Shown: piece by piece, positions 47,501 to 58,550 of the stretch
Layout of the letters: each line of letters opens with the position of its first letter
Position numbering within the stretch: the first letter of the stretch is position 1
Assembly: GCF_003286085.1 (NCBI RefSeq)
Contig: NW_020825288.1
Location: forward strand, 17,298,001 to 17,362,000
DNA length: 64,000 nt
Direction of reading: 5' to 3'
From: Drosophila persimilis
Lineage: Eukaryota; Arthropoda; Insecta; Diptera; Drosophilidae
The notes under the pieces: generated by a model
Databases searched by the model: none
What the model saw: the letters and a program-made list of their open reading frames with translations, nothing else
What the model was told of the DNA's origin: nothing
Position numbers and translations under genes: made by a program

Positions 47501-47534
47501 TCAGATTGTGATGCAGCAGCATCACGCACAGTGA
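41543..47534 (+). CDS. Atx2: Ataxin-2, RNA-binding translational regulator
   Basis: Atx2 binds mRNA and poly(A)-binding protein. In flies it supports PERIOD translation, microRNA silencing and RNP granule assembly. Exons: 41543-41619, 44072-44493, 44558-45491, 45560-47034, 47092-47534 (TGA), giving 1,116 residues, near the known fly length. Domains: Lsm (about 68-145; FFMHSATALVGSVVEVVLRS), LsmAD (about 185-255; FGVTSTFDDSLATYTIPLDK), a charged RD/RE stretch (RERNDRDREREERDRD), long polyQ blocks, PAM2 (about 888-903; LNPSAKPFTP, which binds the PABP MLLE domain), and a Pro/Gln-rich C-terminus. The first intron is 2.45 kb; the others are 57-68 nt. The start at 41543 (MNNNSKRKTRPS) is the first in-frame ATG. 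The same frame is open upstream but has only a GTG. Confidence 0.96.
41620..44071 (+). other. Atx2: Atx2 first intron
   Basis: The intron is bounded by GTAAGA at 41620 and CTTCCAG ending at 44071. It contains TG/CA-rich DNA and the inverted-repeat element at 42419-42561. Short frames in it (for example 42544-43392) are compositionally biased and match nothing I know. Confidence 0.6.
42419..42561. mobile_element. Small inverted-repeat element, MITE-like, in the Atx2 intron
   Basis: The left end reads CATAAGTATTGGCACGGCT. The right end, reverse complemented, reads GATAAGTATTGGCACGACT. The two terminal inverted repeats are about 20 nt with two or so mismatches and enclose roughly 105 bp without coding capacity. 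The form fits a Tc1/mariner-type non-autonomous element. A stem-loop RNA is the alternative reading. Confidence 0.55.
45800..46440 (+). repeat. Atx2: Polyglutamine-rich segment of Atx2
   Basis: Multiple CAG/CAA runs interrupted by Pro, His, Leu and Ala codons lie between the charged RD region and the PAM2 motif. The longest pure Gln runs are about 8-10 codons. Mixed CAG/CAA use and interruptions argue for protein-level retention rather than an unstable pure repeat. Confidence 0.85.
47035..47091 (+). other. Atx2: 57-nt stop-free, in-frame intron in Atx2
   Basis: A GTGAGT donor and TTACAG acceptor enclose 57 nt that is a multiple of three and has no stop in the Atx2 frame. Splicing gives RRNNYAPMG. 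Retention adds 19 residues (GESYAQSFWNNNRTLNCIT, with an alanine split across the junction). I favour splicing, because the sequence is AT-richer than its flanks and has a TTAAT branch-like site. Confidence 0.65.
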
Positions 47535-49200
47535 GGATGCCACCCGAACAACAGCAACAGCAACAGCTGCACCTGCAGCTGCAGTGCCAATGGGCAGGGG
47601 CAGGGGAAGGCATTGTCGCGCTGTAAGGAACGGAATCTGTACGGGCAGGCAGCCAGTCATCAACAAGCCACATTTACACACCACATAGCCACATAGCCAC
47701 CAGCATACAAAAATCGCTACACCATCCTTCATTCGCATTCGACCTTGAGTAGGCGCGCGCGGCTTTTGTAGTCGCTCCAAGCGATCCCCAAAAAAAACAC
47801 GCATCCAATCCCATCCCATACCCCCAAAATCGTTTGCCATGTGCAGGAACGGTTCATTCTGTAGTACATCTCACAGACCGAGACAACAACTAGGAAATTA
47901 TAAAATACAATTAAAAAAAAAAACAAAAACAAAAAGGAAACTAGTAAATTTTGAAATTGCAAGACTTCTACAGCGCACGGAAGCGAACAAAACAACAAAA
48001 AAAGCAATCACTGAACAACAAACACCAAACGTATAGAAACTACAAAAAAACAAAATAAACAAAAACAAAAACGAAAAAAAAGCAAAGTTTGAGATGAAGA
48101 AGCAAAGCTAAAAGCAGAAGTCGAAGTCGAAGAAACCCCAAATTTATTTGTTAACAACAAAGTGTATAATGAAAGCAATGAGAGGAGCGTTTCCAGCCCC
48201 CGGCTCGTCCCGCCCACTTGCGCCCCTAGGCAACTTCCAAATCAAATCTGAAGATTGGCTACTCCAAAATGAATACAAAAAAAAAAAACATAAATCGAAA
48301 ATCGATTAGCGAAGCGAAAAGAAGTCAAATCAAAAGTTTCAGCAAAAAGTCGGAATAGGACGGAGGAGCTACATTTTGTAAAACATTGTTTTAAACATTA
48401 TCCTTAGATTGCACCTTTTGCTGTCCTATAGTTTTATCCGATTTGGCGAGCCTCACCAACACACACAAACAAAGACCCCATCACACCGACACAAGACATG
48501 CCACAAATTTCCCCCCCAGCCGCACACCCAAAATCCCTCCCGACGAAGAAAGAAAGCGACGTGCAGTCTCACACCAAAACCCAAAAGTCATCATTCCAAG
48601 TTGAATTTTCCAAAATGTGCAGGCAGTTGTAACCCCGCGATGGATGGGTGGATTGATGTAGGCCCAAGCCGAAACCCTTTGGGCTTGCACTGCGGGAAAT
48701 GAAAAAAACGAATGTGGATTTCTAGAAAAGCAATACATTTTTATTTGTTTCCCTCATTTTTCTGTAAAACTAATTAATTTGATAGAAATTGAATTTTGTT
48801 TTGTTAGCCTTTGTTTTGCACTTAATTCTATAGCATTTATTGGACATGTTTTGAAAAGTTTTGATACAATTTTCCTTGGCCATTTGGACCAGGATATAGG
48901 ATCTTGTGTCTCTGACTTCTTTCTGGGTTTTGAGTGCCGCCTCCGTTGTCCTTTTACAAAACTGAAGAAGAACAAACCGTATTAATATACTTTGCCGGTC
49001 ATAAAAAAAAACACAGTTTGATTATAATTCGTATATGATCAATAAGAGCATCTGTTGTGGTCTGTTTTGTTTTGTAAACCTTCAAGTTTCCTTAAATGAA
49101 AAAAAAAACAAGATTATAAAAGGTAACAATTATTATAAATTTAAATAAAAACAAAAACTAAAAAAAAAACGAGAAAAACAAAAAAAAACCAAAAAATATA
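47535..49200 (+). other. Atx2: Atx2 3' UTR and spacer
   Basis: A/C-rich non-coding DNA follows the Atx2 stop. The first canonical AATAAA is at 48054-48059, about 520 nt downstream, and another is at 49144-49149. Another frame runs open to 47626 but would need a frameshift or an extra splice. I see no other gene. Confidence 0.5.
48054..48059 (+). terminator. Atx2: AATAAA polyadenylation signal after Atx2
   Basis: This is the first canonical hexamer downstream of the Atx2 stop at 47534, inside a very A-rich stretch. Cleavage would be expected 10-30 nt later. Confidence 0.45.
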
Positions 49201-49338
49201 AAACATGTGTGTATCCTTATTTCCGGTTATCTTGAGCTGGCGGGCAGCCCGTCATCATTTTTCTCCCGGGGAATGGATCGGATCGGATCTGAAAAGAATG
49301 GATTGTTAAGGGGGCATTTCATGTTGAAATTTCTGTAC

Positions 49339-49407
49339 CCAAACTCGTCAAAATGGCTGTGATATGATTCAAGAGTACATAAGGTCACAAACATTTTAAC
49401 GACATGG
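49339..49407 (-). ncRNA. mir-13b-1: mir-13b-1 precursor hairpin
   Basis: On the minus strand the 3' arm (49364-49343) begins TATCACAGCCATTTTGACGA, the mature miR-13b sequence. The miR-2 family seed ATCACAG is at nucleotides 2-8. The 5' arm (CGTTAAAATGTTTGTGA, around 49385-49402) pairs with it, giving a precursor of about 69 nt. The hairpin is very close to the D. melanogaster one as I recall it. miR-2 family members repress proapoptotic genes through K-box sites. Confidence 0.95.
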
Positions 49408-49485
49408 TATAAGAAAGATGCTTTCCGTCCACTCTGTGCTCCATCCTGCCCTGCCCCGATCGATGATGGATTGCTGGCCATTCCA

Positions 49486-49559
49486 CACGAAACTCATCAA
49501 AATGGCTGTGATATGATTTGATAAATGCAACATTTCACAACCGTTTGATGGGTTACGTA
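49486..49559 (-). ncRNA. mir-13a: mir-13a precursor hairpin
   Basis: The minus-strand 3' arm (49513-49492) begins TATCACAGCCATTTTGATGA, the mature miR-13a sequence. It differs from miR-13b at one base near the 3' end. The 5' arm is CATCAAACGGTTGTGAAATG (about 49528-49548). It lies about 80 bp upstream, in transcription order, of mir-13b-1. Confidence 0.95.
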
Positions 49560-49697
49560 AGTATGGGGATGACGGTTTTTTTTTTGTCCAAATAGTACGA
49601 GCCGAACACTTGTTGGGCACATGGGGCTGGGGGCTGGGGCTGCACATAGGCGGGGTACATACGAGTATGTACATTTTTTGTGACGCGAAACTGCAAT

Positions 49698-49790
49698 CGA
49701 TGCTCATTGCAATGCCCATCAAAGCTGGCTGTGATACGCTTCAAATGCAAATATATCTTTCTTCAGCCATTTTTGATGACACTGAAAGTA
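49698..49790 (-). ncRNA. mir-2c: mir-2c precursor hairpin
   Basis: The minus-strand 3' arm (49736-49714) begins TATCACAGCCAGCTTTGATG, the mature miR-2c sequence. The 5' arm (49778-49755) begins CATCAAAAATGGCTGAAGAA, close to the known star strand. The transcription order mir-2c, mir-13a, mir-13b-1 is the same as in D. melanogaster, so the three are one primary transcript. Confidence 0.95.
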
Positions 49791-49799
49791 AGGATACCA

Positions 49800-52700
49800 A
49801 GTGCCGATACGCACGCACACACACACACGCACACGCACACGGACGCAATGCACCAACACCCACACCCACACGCGCCTCAATGCAATGTTCACGTAACTGT
49901 GGCGGCGGCAACGTTAAGTGATTTTGGGCGTAATAACGTAGCCATTTACATACGGGGCACAACGCACAACGTAGAGTAAATAACGTAACACATAGGCGGC
50001 TTTTCTGTCGTAAACGTATACATATATGTATGCATGCAGTGGGGGTGTGTGTGTGTCTGAGCGAGTGTTAGTGGGTTGTATCCGGCTGTAGTTTTTCTTA
50101 TTTCCGGCCTTTCAAATTACTCGTCTTATTTACGGGGGAGAGGTTGGAGCTCAATTCGAGTTAACTAAAGGATTAAATTAGACTGTGTTAGTGTGTGTGT
50201 GTGTGTATGTATGCGCGCGTGTCCAATGGCGGGGCTCGCGCAGGACTCCTGGTATAGTATCCTTCTTCGTTCCGTTCCGTTCCGGCTTGCTATGCGATAT
50301 TTCTTACGTTTCAGGGTACTTTTTGTCTGTATCCTTCTTTGTGTTCTGTAGGTTAAGTAGCCGAAATATGTACGTTGCATGTTGCATATGGATCCCGCGA
50401 TGTGTGCTCTGCCATGCACTCGTATGTGTCTGTGTGTGTGCAAACCCAGCGCCGACTGCGACCACCGCCCTCTGCTGCCGGCCGCTAAAATGTCTGCCAT
50501 CCAGTCTAACTGCTGTGTTGCCTGTTGTCTGTACGTCTGTCTCTCCGATGTCTGGTGTGCCGTACGTACGTACGTACGTTTGCCGGAGTGCGTCAATGTG
50601 TGTTTCTGTGTGTGTACGGCACGGAGTGTTCACCCTTAACATGCCCTTCCCAGGACCCAGACGGCAACAACCACCATACCATTCTCTCTCTCTCTCTCTC
50701 TCTGCCCAAGCGGGAGAGTATTACGGGGGAAAAACGAACAATTTTTCAAAACTTAATTTTGGAAGAGAGATGAGCAGAGGAGCAGAGGAGCCGAGTGGCC
50801 ATGTCCATTAACCGCTAGTTTGGATACATTCTACTGCGAGGAGGACTGACTGTTATTCCATTTGATAATAATTCCAAAATCAATGATTTACTGCGCATTT
50901 ATGTATCCCTATGTACAGGCAAGGGTGTTTCCCCAGTCGGGCTGATTGATTTGTGGCCAGAGTCGGGTTTGTTGTTGCCGCGTCTGCTGCAGTTTTTGCA
51001 GTCGTCCAAATAGTACAATACTCCTTGTACACATACATACAAGCCAGTGTATGTGTAGAGCAGGCGAACGACCGACCATCCCTTATTTTTCTTCTTCCTT
51101 TCCTGCTTCTGCTGCTGCTTCTGCTCCTGCCTGGCACTCTTTCTCTACACGCCATCTGCTATGTGTGTGCGTGTGTATTACTACAATCGCAGACGGACTT
51201 TTGGGCTTGCCGATGCCGATGCCGATGCCACCCACCCTTCTACCAAACAGCAACCTCATCATCATCATCGTACGGTACGAGTCCTTCCTTCCTGACTCTC
51301 TCTCTCTCTCTGTCTCTCTCTCTGTCGTCCAAGCAGTTGTCCTGGTGCTAGTCGGCATTTGTCGTGTGTATACCGAAATTCGTAAAATTTCATTTATGGC
51401 TAGGGCTGATTGTTGTTGCTGCTGCCACGGCTGCCACGGCTGACGCTGCCTCTGCCGCTGCCGCTGCCGCTGCTTTGGCTTTGTTCCTGTTTCAGGGCGA
51501 CGGCCGCCGACGCCGCCGTCTTCACCTTCACTGTCGCAGCCTTTTTTTTGGGGTGTTCCGCCCAATTCAAAGATGGATTTAATGCGCTTTTAATTGAGGG
51601 AATCATTGAACTCTACTCCCACTCTTATGCATGATCCTTCTGCCACCGTCCCTTGGGGGTGCTCCTGTGGACAATGTGGTATCGTTCCTTCTGTATCCGC
51701 TCTCCTCGGCATCTTCTGTATCCTGCGGACAGGCATATTGTGTCATATACAAACTTTTCACATCCGCTCCATGTATCCTGGATTCACCGCCAGCCTACCC
51801 AGGGACATGCCAAGGCCGGGCCCAGCCTTTTGCGCAGTTTCGAATAATGGCCGCAAAACAAAGGATAAAGGAAAGTCGTGGACAAAAAAAAAAACGTAGT
51901 TTTCACCGTTTCACTTGAGTTTTTCACAGCTTAAGCCATTTCCTACGCCATTTTCGTGCACACGTACTGGTACGCTGCGACCTTTTCGATTTTTGGCATA
52001 ATCATTTATTTATTTATTGTGCATTTTACCGTTCGATTAGCAATAATTTATTAACCGGTTTTTCTCGTGACGTTTTCGCCTTTTTACAACCACACAGAGA
52101 ACGGAACGACGACGGGCCAACCATCGTAGAAATATTCAAAAGGATGGTTTGGTTGTTTTCCACCCTCTCTCTCCCTCTCTCTTTCTCTGCTCTCTCTCTT
52201 CGAGACAATATGTACAGGCGGACGCAGGGTATAGCACTATTGGTGAGGGACAGGTAAGCCACTTTTCGCATTGTTACTTGAGTCGGATACTTAGAGCCAG
52301 AGTTGAATGCACCTCGTGATTTATTGTACCTTGCGGCCAAACTGCCGCTCGTGAGTGTGTGTTTGGGTGAGAGCGGGAAAATTTGGCAGGACCTTTTCTC
52401 TTTTTCAGCGCTCTCTCGGCCCTGCCTTCGGCCTTCGTGTGTAGTTTTCAATTACAACTGCCGATTGGGTGCGCGCGCGAAAAAAGGGCAAAAAAGGCGC
52501 GCCCCCGCCCGCCGACCGACAAAATACACACAAAATGTATTCCGTTTTTTTTTCTTCCATTTTCACTTTCGACAGAACTGCGCTGACGCATTGAGAGCGG
52601 CTCTCACTTCAGTGTCCCCAGAGAGAGAGAGAGAGAGAGCGCGGATGTATGGGAACTGTACAATGCCGAAGGAGAGATCAATGCACGTATAGGATTCGTT

Positions 52701-53200
52701 CAACCTCTAGACAGTCATAATGCCAAAGGATACTTTCTGGCAGTTTAATAGAAAGAACTTATCTTTTTCGCTCACTCTCGGTAGTATCGGTAGTAATGCT
52801 TTGAAAATAAAAATAATACAAATTTATAAATAATAAAAAACAGAAAATAATTTTTATTTAATGATTTTCATTAGACAAATAATCCCATAATCCTTACGAT
52901 CCCTGCTTTTAGTGGTAGATAAGTGAGAGTTGGATATGGATATGGAGCGTTACAGTTTCCTTATGAAATTACATTGAAATATTAATGGTATTCCTGAAAC
53001 CATATAAGAGTCAATTTTAAGAGTTTCTTGAAAAAGACAAAAAAATAAAACACAACCATTTATTACAAATATTTGTAAAAGTATTCTCCCTGCTATATTG
53101 AAAACACACTAATAAAACAGAGCCATAAAAATAAACATTTTGAAGTATACTTTGCACGAGACAAAACTTAGGATGTATGCCCAAGCGAGTGGATCGCATC
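49800..53200. other. Non-coding stretch upstream of the microRNA cluster
   Basis: No gene is recognised. It is probably the 5' part of the microRNA primary transcript plus spacer. It contains CA/TG tracts (49816-49840, 50050-50062, 50190-50206), CT runs (50683-50703, 51294-51325, 52163-52200) and a GA run (52619-52640). Long frames here have simple-repeat translations. Confidence 0.45.
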
Positions 53201-53229
53201 CTCATACTTAGAATTGGCAATATGTATAC

Positions 53230-53990
53230 CTAACCTTTCTTATTTACAATTAAAAACCTCGATTGTGCTGTAAATGGATCAGAAAATACAGGCCATGATT
53301 GACTAATCTTGCTGTTCAAGCATTTGGTCCACTCTATTTTAAGCCGAGCTGAAGACCCCTCGAATATGCAGAATAGGCCCTTGCTCTTTAAGCCATCGGC
53401 GCTTTCTGTTCTGTCCTTTGCTCCACGTACTCCTAAGTAGAGATATTGGCACATTACTGTAATTTCTGGTTGAGCAAGTGGAGCTCTTAGCACAGGTCCA
53501 CTGATGCTTATGCACTCGAACTAATTGCAAGGATATACAAACTTTGATGCCGCGAAATGATGCCCATTCTGCTAATTTTGAAACAAATATTGTAATTTAA
53601 TCAAACATTTATTATGAAAGCCTCTTTGCATGCGATTTGGCGTGGCTTTACCTTTGCCCGCCATCAGGGTTGAGGTGGCCTGGGTCTGCAGCATATTTGC
53701 CAATTCGCCGAGATCCTCGGGTGTGATCCTTGCCCTAACGACCTTGACCTTGGGCTTGGCTATGGATTCAGCGAGAGTTCCAATCGATTTTCGTGGTTTC
53801 TTTGGCTTGGCAGCCAAAACCAAATGACGCTAGATGATCCTCATCCACAGCGAACACTGTCACCATGATCTGGAAGTCGGACTTGTCCAAGAAAAAGAAA
53901 TAACTATTTACTTTGATATCCAATCCAATCCAAGTGTGGACCCACTGTGTGGTAATATGGAATCCCAACAATATATGTATGTATATTGAA
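53230..53990 (-). pseudogene. Unrecognised gene remnant with frame breaks
   Basis: Three adjacent minus-strand blocks look protein-like but lie in different frames. One (near 53990-53800) includes WVHTWIGLDIKVNSYFFF and DFQIMVTVFAVDEDHLAS. The next (53823-53640) includes KPKKPRKSIGTLAESIAKPK, VKVVRARITPEDLGELANML and ATSTLMAGKGK. The third (53520-53230) includes LRAPLAQPEITVMCQYLYLG, RTESADGLKSKGLFCIFEGS and KIEWTKCLNSKISQSWPVFS. A GTAAAG donor-like site follows the second block and a TTGCAATTAG acceptor-like site precedes the third. It may be a decayed gene copy or an unusual multi-exon gene. No family is recognised. Confidence 0.35.
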
Positions 53991-53999
53991 TATAAAATT

Positions 54000-55100
54000 G
54001 AATGTGTCGGGTTTCTTTATTCATTCATTCATTCTTTTACAATAGATAAAATGTTCAACAGCAATAAAAAATATTACACAAATTTTAAAAATGTAAATAA
54101 GTTGAATAAATATTGTACGAATTACGCTGTGCACGTTGTTGAGAGTTGATTCTGATTCTGATGCTGTGAGGCAGCACAGCGATTAGGGGGCTGAGAGTGC
54201 GCGAAGGTTTGGCCCTAATCGATGCGTTGGTTGTGCCTTCTGCAATTTTTTGTGAGGAATATTGGTTCCGTTCCAGCCACATTGGGGCATGTAAAACAAT
54301 TAACAAGATGCGGAACCCGTTTCCAGGGGAAGGTTACGTGCTCTGGTAACTGGTAACTGGTATTATGTATTATCTGGGCGTGCGTTCATTCAAAAAGGTG
54401 TCTGGGTCTGGCAAGTTAAAACTAAAAACGAGATACATATATTGTTCCTTTTTCTTTTCTTTTTGTTGTTCCTTTGTAAATGGCATCATGTTCAAAATGG
54501 TGAATGGGGGCTCTGAACACGGCCGATGTTATTCCTATTCTATATATTTTTATAGTGTACATATAGTACGATGTATGGTGCAGATTGGATGCAGGTTATG
54601 CGAATGTGGTGTGTATGCATGCGTGTGATTGGTGTTGAGATACATTCATTGTACGATATTCATTCATACGTGTATAGTATGCATAAATAATGTAAGAACT
54701 GTGTTAGCGTTAGAGCTGAAAAATCGAAAGGCATATTATACTACAACATACTGCGCTCTACACATACCATAAGATTAATCGATATTAATATATGTTCAAC
54801 ATGAGCTTAACACGTATTGCAACAGGGCCAGAGTTTCCAAAGTGCTAATAATAAATTTGTAATTTCATCAGCGTTTTTGGGTTCTACTATACGATACGAT
54901 ACGATACGATACGATGATGATTCGTGTGAGTCTTAGCGGCTAGAGGGATTGTAAAATGTTGTGTGCTGGGAGTATGGGAGTGCTAGGCCTAACCAATGTA
55001 TTTGTATGTATTGTGGGGGTGGGGGGTCGGGGGTCATTATAATTACATTAACGATATTAAATGGTATAATAAATAACTATAATTAGCATACTACATAGAT

Positions 55101-55149
<49 letters not shown>

Positions 55150-55293
55150 GCATGTATGTATGTATGTATGTGGATGTTGTCTCTCTCTATGTTTAATGTT
55201 TTATCAAATGCATACTCTTCATCTTTTCCATCTGGGAATAGTATCTTCCCAGTTTATGCCTATCTATATTCCGCTGCTGCTGATTAGCGACTG
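54000..55293 (-). other. Probable 3' UTR of the BTB gene and spacer
   Basis: No coding signal. It contains a short ACGAT tandem (54892-54914), a G-rich run (55013-55033), a CT/TA tract (55102-55148) and a GTAT repeat near 55152-55170. Minus-strand AATAAA-type hexamers are present (TTTATT on the plus strand at about 54015), so the BTB transcript could extend through this stretch. Confidence 0.4.
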
Positions 55294-58200
55294 TCATTCG
55301 GCATTTTTGATCTCTGAGTTAAGATTGCGGCAGGCCTCTCTCTCCCGCTCCCGCTCCCGCTCCCGTTCCCTTTCCCGCTCGCGCTGCTCCTCCTCCAGTT
55401 TGAGGACCTTGCTCTTGAGGCCACACAGTATCTCGGCGGTGGCTATGTTCTTGATGGTGCTCAGGTCCAAATGTTGGCTATGATTGTTGTTGTCATCGTT
55501 GTCGTGCTCCCCGTGGCTGTTGCTGCTGCTGTTGTTCTTGTTGTGTTCCGCTTCCTGCTCCTCAGCATGTTGCTGCTGCTGCTGCTGCTGTTGCTGTTGC
55601 TCCAGTTCCAGGCTCCGATTGATCGCGCTGAGCAGCTTGTGCTTCCCCAGAGCCAAAGCTATGCCATTGTTGTTGTTGCCGATGTCGCCTCCTCCTCCGC
55701 TGCTGCTGTTGTTATTGTTCGAGTCCGTTTCCATGTCCATTGCGCGACTGTTGTTGTTGTCGTCGTACTTGCGGTCGTAGCCGCCGGAGAGCAGTTCCTC
55801 GTCATGGCCATTGTTCTGGGTGGCCTCGCCCGACAGGTCGTGCTCCACTTCGCGTTTTATCAGCTGTATGTCCGGCGTGGGCGTCGATGTGGGCGTGGGC
55901 GTGGGCGTGGGTGTGGGTGTTGGCGTTGAGCGTGTTGGGGTTTGTGGGCGGGCCCGGCTGCCATTTGCATTCGGGATTTGTACGAGATTCAAGGCTTCTT
56001 CATCATCATTGTGGCAGTTGCTGCCACTGTTGCTACTGTTATTGTTGTTGTTGTTATTGTTGTTGTTGTTGCTGCCACTGTTGGTCAGATGATGACTCTC
56101 CACGAGGCGTATCTTGAAGCTGTTGTTGTGCGTGGCCGGTGGCGGCGTCTGTGGCACAATTGTCGTAATGGGCTCCATGATGTTGCTCTCCTGCTGGCTG
56201 TGGGCGTGGCTGTGGTTGTTGTTGAGGGCGTCGTCATGCTGCTCGGCGCTCGGATACCGCTCCCGCTCTCGTTCCATCTCCTTGAGCCGCTTCTCCGCGC
56301 CCAGCTCCGTGTTGTAGTGCATCAGGATCTTGCGCTTGGCCAGATACTTGTGCTGTTTGCGGGCCGAGTCCAGCATCTTCTTGCTGTTGGCCTGCAGGAT
56401 GGCAAAGGAGTTGTTGCTCTCGGCCTCTGTCAGATTGATGCTGCCGCCATTGCTATTGAAGTTGTTGCTGCTGCTGTTGTTGTTGTTGTTGCGATTGAGA
56501 TTCTTGATGAAGGTCTCCGCCAGCGTCGCCTTCGATTTGATGTGCTCCCGGAAGCCGGCATAGCTGGCAGCTCCTCCGCCTCCGCCACCCCCGCTGGAGA
56601 GGGGCGTGGGACAGCGGTTGGGGCCATTGTGGGACGGTGACGGCGACGACTGGTGCTGGGGCTGTCCGCCGTAGCCGGCGGCATGTCCGCTGGTTATGTT
56701 GACGCTATGTGTGCCCCGCTCATACCGGCACTCGGTGCCGTCGCTCTCATGCGGCGAACTAATGTCACTGGCATCGCTGTCCAGGTTTTTCTGCAAGTGA
56801 AAGTCACATTTGAATAAAAGCGCAGATAATCCCCAGGCCATCCCCAGACCCACCTCTGTGTGCAACCCCTTGATCTTCATGGCCTCGGCCACCTTGAGGA
56901 ACACCGGCAGATCCTCGTATTTAACGTTCACCTGGCCGCTGTACATGAAGTCGAGCAGTCCGGCCATGTGACCGGCCTCCACGTCCGCCATCAGCAGGAT
57001 GGGGTGACTCGATGGGTTCTCCAGGAAGATCTGCTGGAAGTAGGGACTGCAAACAGACAGGACCTGCAACGACACAAGACAAGAGCGAAAAGAGAAGGGC
57101 GAAAGGAAAGGGCATTGTATGAGTGCGGGAGTTCTTGGGAGTGCGCCGCCTGTTTACCAGTTTGTGGGCCTTGAATATCTTGCCGCCGGCCGCAATGGTA
57201 ACGTCCACCATTTTCTCGTCCTTCTGCAGAGAGTGGAAGCCGCGGCACATGTTGCCGTGGAAGTTATTCCACGACAGCAGATACTGGTCGATGGTGTTGG
57301 GATCTGTGTACGGCTGCTGCTGCTGCTGCTTGAGCGTCTGCTGCTGCTGCTGGTGCTGCTGCTGCTGCTGGTGGAGCTGCTGCTGGGCGGCCTGGTGCTG
57401 GGTGGCCGTGATGTGGATCTGCTGCGCCGTGGTGGGCGGCGAGCTGGGGCGCGGCGTGGGCGGTTGATGGGGATGAGCGAGCTGATGGTGATGCTGCTGC
57501 TGCTGCTGTTGCATGTGCGATTGCGGTGGAGTGTGTATCTGTGCCTGGTACGCTTGCTGGCGCGCCGCAAATTGTTGCTGCTGCTGCTGCTGCTGCTGCA
57601 GGGCATGCTGCAGGCCCGGTGGCGTCGACGAGGACGACAGGCGGTGTGGATGCGGCGATAAAGCCGGCTGGTGGCTCATGAACCGCTGCTGTTGCTGCTG
57701 CTGTGCCTGCTGCTGGGCCTGGTGGTGCTGCTGCTGTGCCTGCTGTTGGGCCTGCTGTTGTTGCTGTTGCTGCTGACGAGCATGCTGCTTGATCTTGACC
57801 ATGTTCTCCTGCTGCTCCTGCTCGCGCTGGCGCATCAGCTCCTGCTTGATTTTGTACTGCTGCATGGACAGATCGTCCACGCTCTTGGACAGCTTCACCA
57901 TCTCGCTGTTGCTGTTGAACTTGCTGTTCGGGAGCATCGGCTTCAGCTCGTATTTGTAGTCGCCAGCGGCTCCGCTGGCAGCTGCCGCCAGCTTCCGCTC
58001 GGCAGCCAGGGCGGCACGGTCCTTTTGCCGCCTGATCAGCTCATCGATGTCCATGTAGGCGCCGCTGGTGGCCGCGGCAATGGCCGAGGCGATGATTGGA
58101 TCATCCTCGAAGACGCTGTCGTCGAGGGTCTCCTTCAGGGTCTTGGTGGACGAGAAGAGACGCAGCGAGGGATCGTTCACCTGGTCGCTGAAGTAGACAT

Positions 58201-58550
58201 CCATCAGGGTGAAAAACGGCCACTCGCGGCGCTTCGGCTCCTCCGACATTTTGATGGCCTTGTACTCCTGCAGGAGATTGTTCCATTTCTTGATGATCTT
58301 CGACAGAGGCAGCGGCACATTGAGCTCCCGTTCAACCACGCTACAGATCAAAGGGAAAACAGAAATGGAAGTGCAAATGGACATTGAAATAGAGTGTTAT
58401 GCAATCATATAAGCTTCGACTCATAAGCGTATCTGATGGATTGTCTGTCTACTTACGCCCAGGCATATTTGGAGGCATTTCGCTTGCCCGTGAACAGAGG
58501 CGACAGTTCCGCCCGTAATCTGATCAAAGATTTGACTTTTTCTGCTTCCC
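55294..58550 (-). CDS. Myb/SANT-like plus BTB nuclear protein (first exon not found)
   Basis: Exons: 58550-58457, 58340-57158, 57063-56854, 56790-55294 (TGA), giving about 993 residues plus a missing start. The N-terminal part (SLIRLRAELSPLFTGKRNAS, then VVERELNVPLPLSKIIKKWN) resembles a Myb/SANT-like (trihelix) DNA-binding domain. After a polyQ/His region comes a Ttk-type BTB domain: YLLSWNNFHGNMCRGFHSLQ, then KMVDVTIAAGGKIFKAHKLV, LSVCSPYFQQIFLENPSSHP and LDFMYSGQVNVKYEDLPVFL. Its C-terminal half is Asn/Gln/Ser-rich and ends in an RE-repeat helix. No zinc finger is seen, so DNA binding would be through the N-terminal domain. It is probably a transcription factor. The upstream exon must end in phase 1. 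CG34376 is a possible fly orthologue, but I am not sure. Confidence 0.85.
55340..55390 (-). repeat. RE-dipeptide repeat near the C-terminus of the BTB protein
   Basis: Six-nucleotide GAGCGG-like units code an alternating Arg-Glu helix ([18 protein letters not shown]). It is followed by ten residues and the stop. Such charged single helices are common in nuclear proteins. Confidence 0.8.
56791..56853 (-). other. 63-nt stop-free, in-frame intron at the end of the BTB domain
   Basis: A GTGGGT donor after KGLHTE and a CACTTGCAG acceptor before KNLDSD enclose 63 nt with no stop in frame. Retention would add VGLGMAWGLSALLFK and six more residues, a hydrophobic insert just after the BTB fold. Splicing is favoured. 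Confidence 0.65.
57300..57780 (-). repeat. Polyglutamine/histidine-rich block of the BTB protein
   Basis: Dense CAG (CTG on the plus strand) repeats code several Gln runs, with His, Ala and Pro interruptions, between the Myb/SANT-like region and the BTB domain. The antisense frames here are artefacts of the repeat. Confidence 0.85.

Noticed and set aside
45588..47534. Separate 648-codon gene starting at 45588
   Set aside because: The frame is continuous, through a phase-2 splice, with the Lsm/LsmAD exons. The ATG is internal to Atx2.
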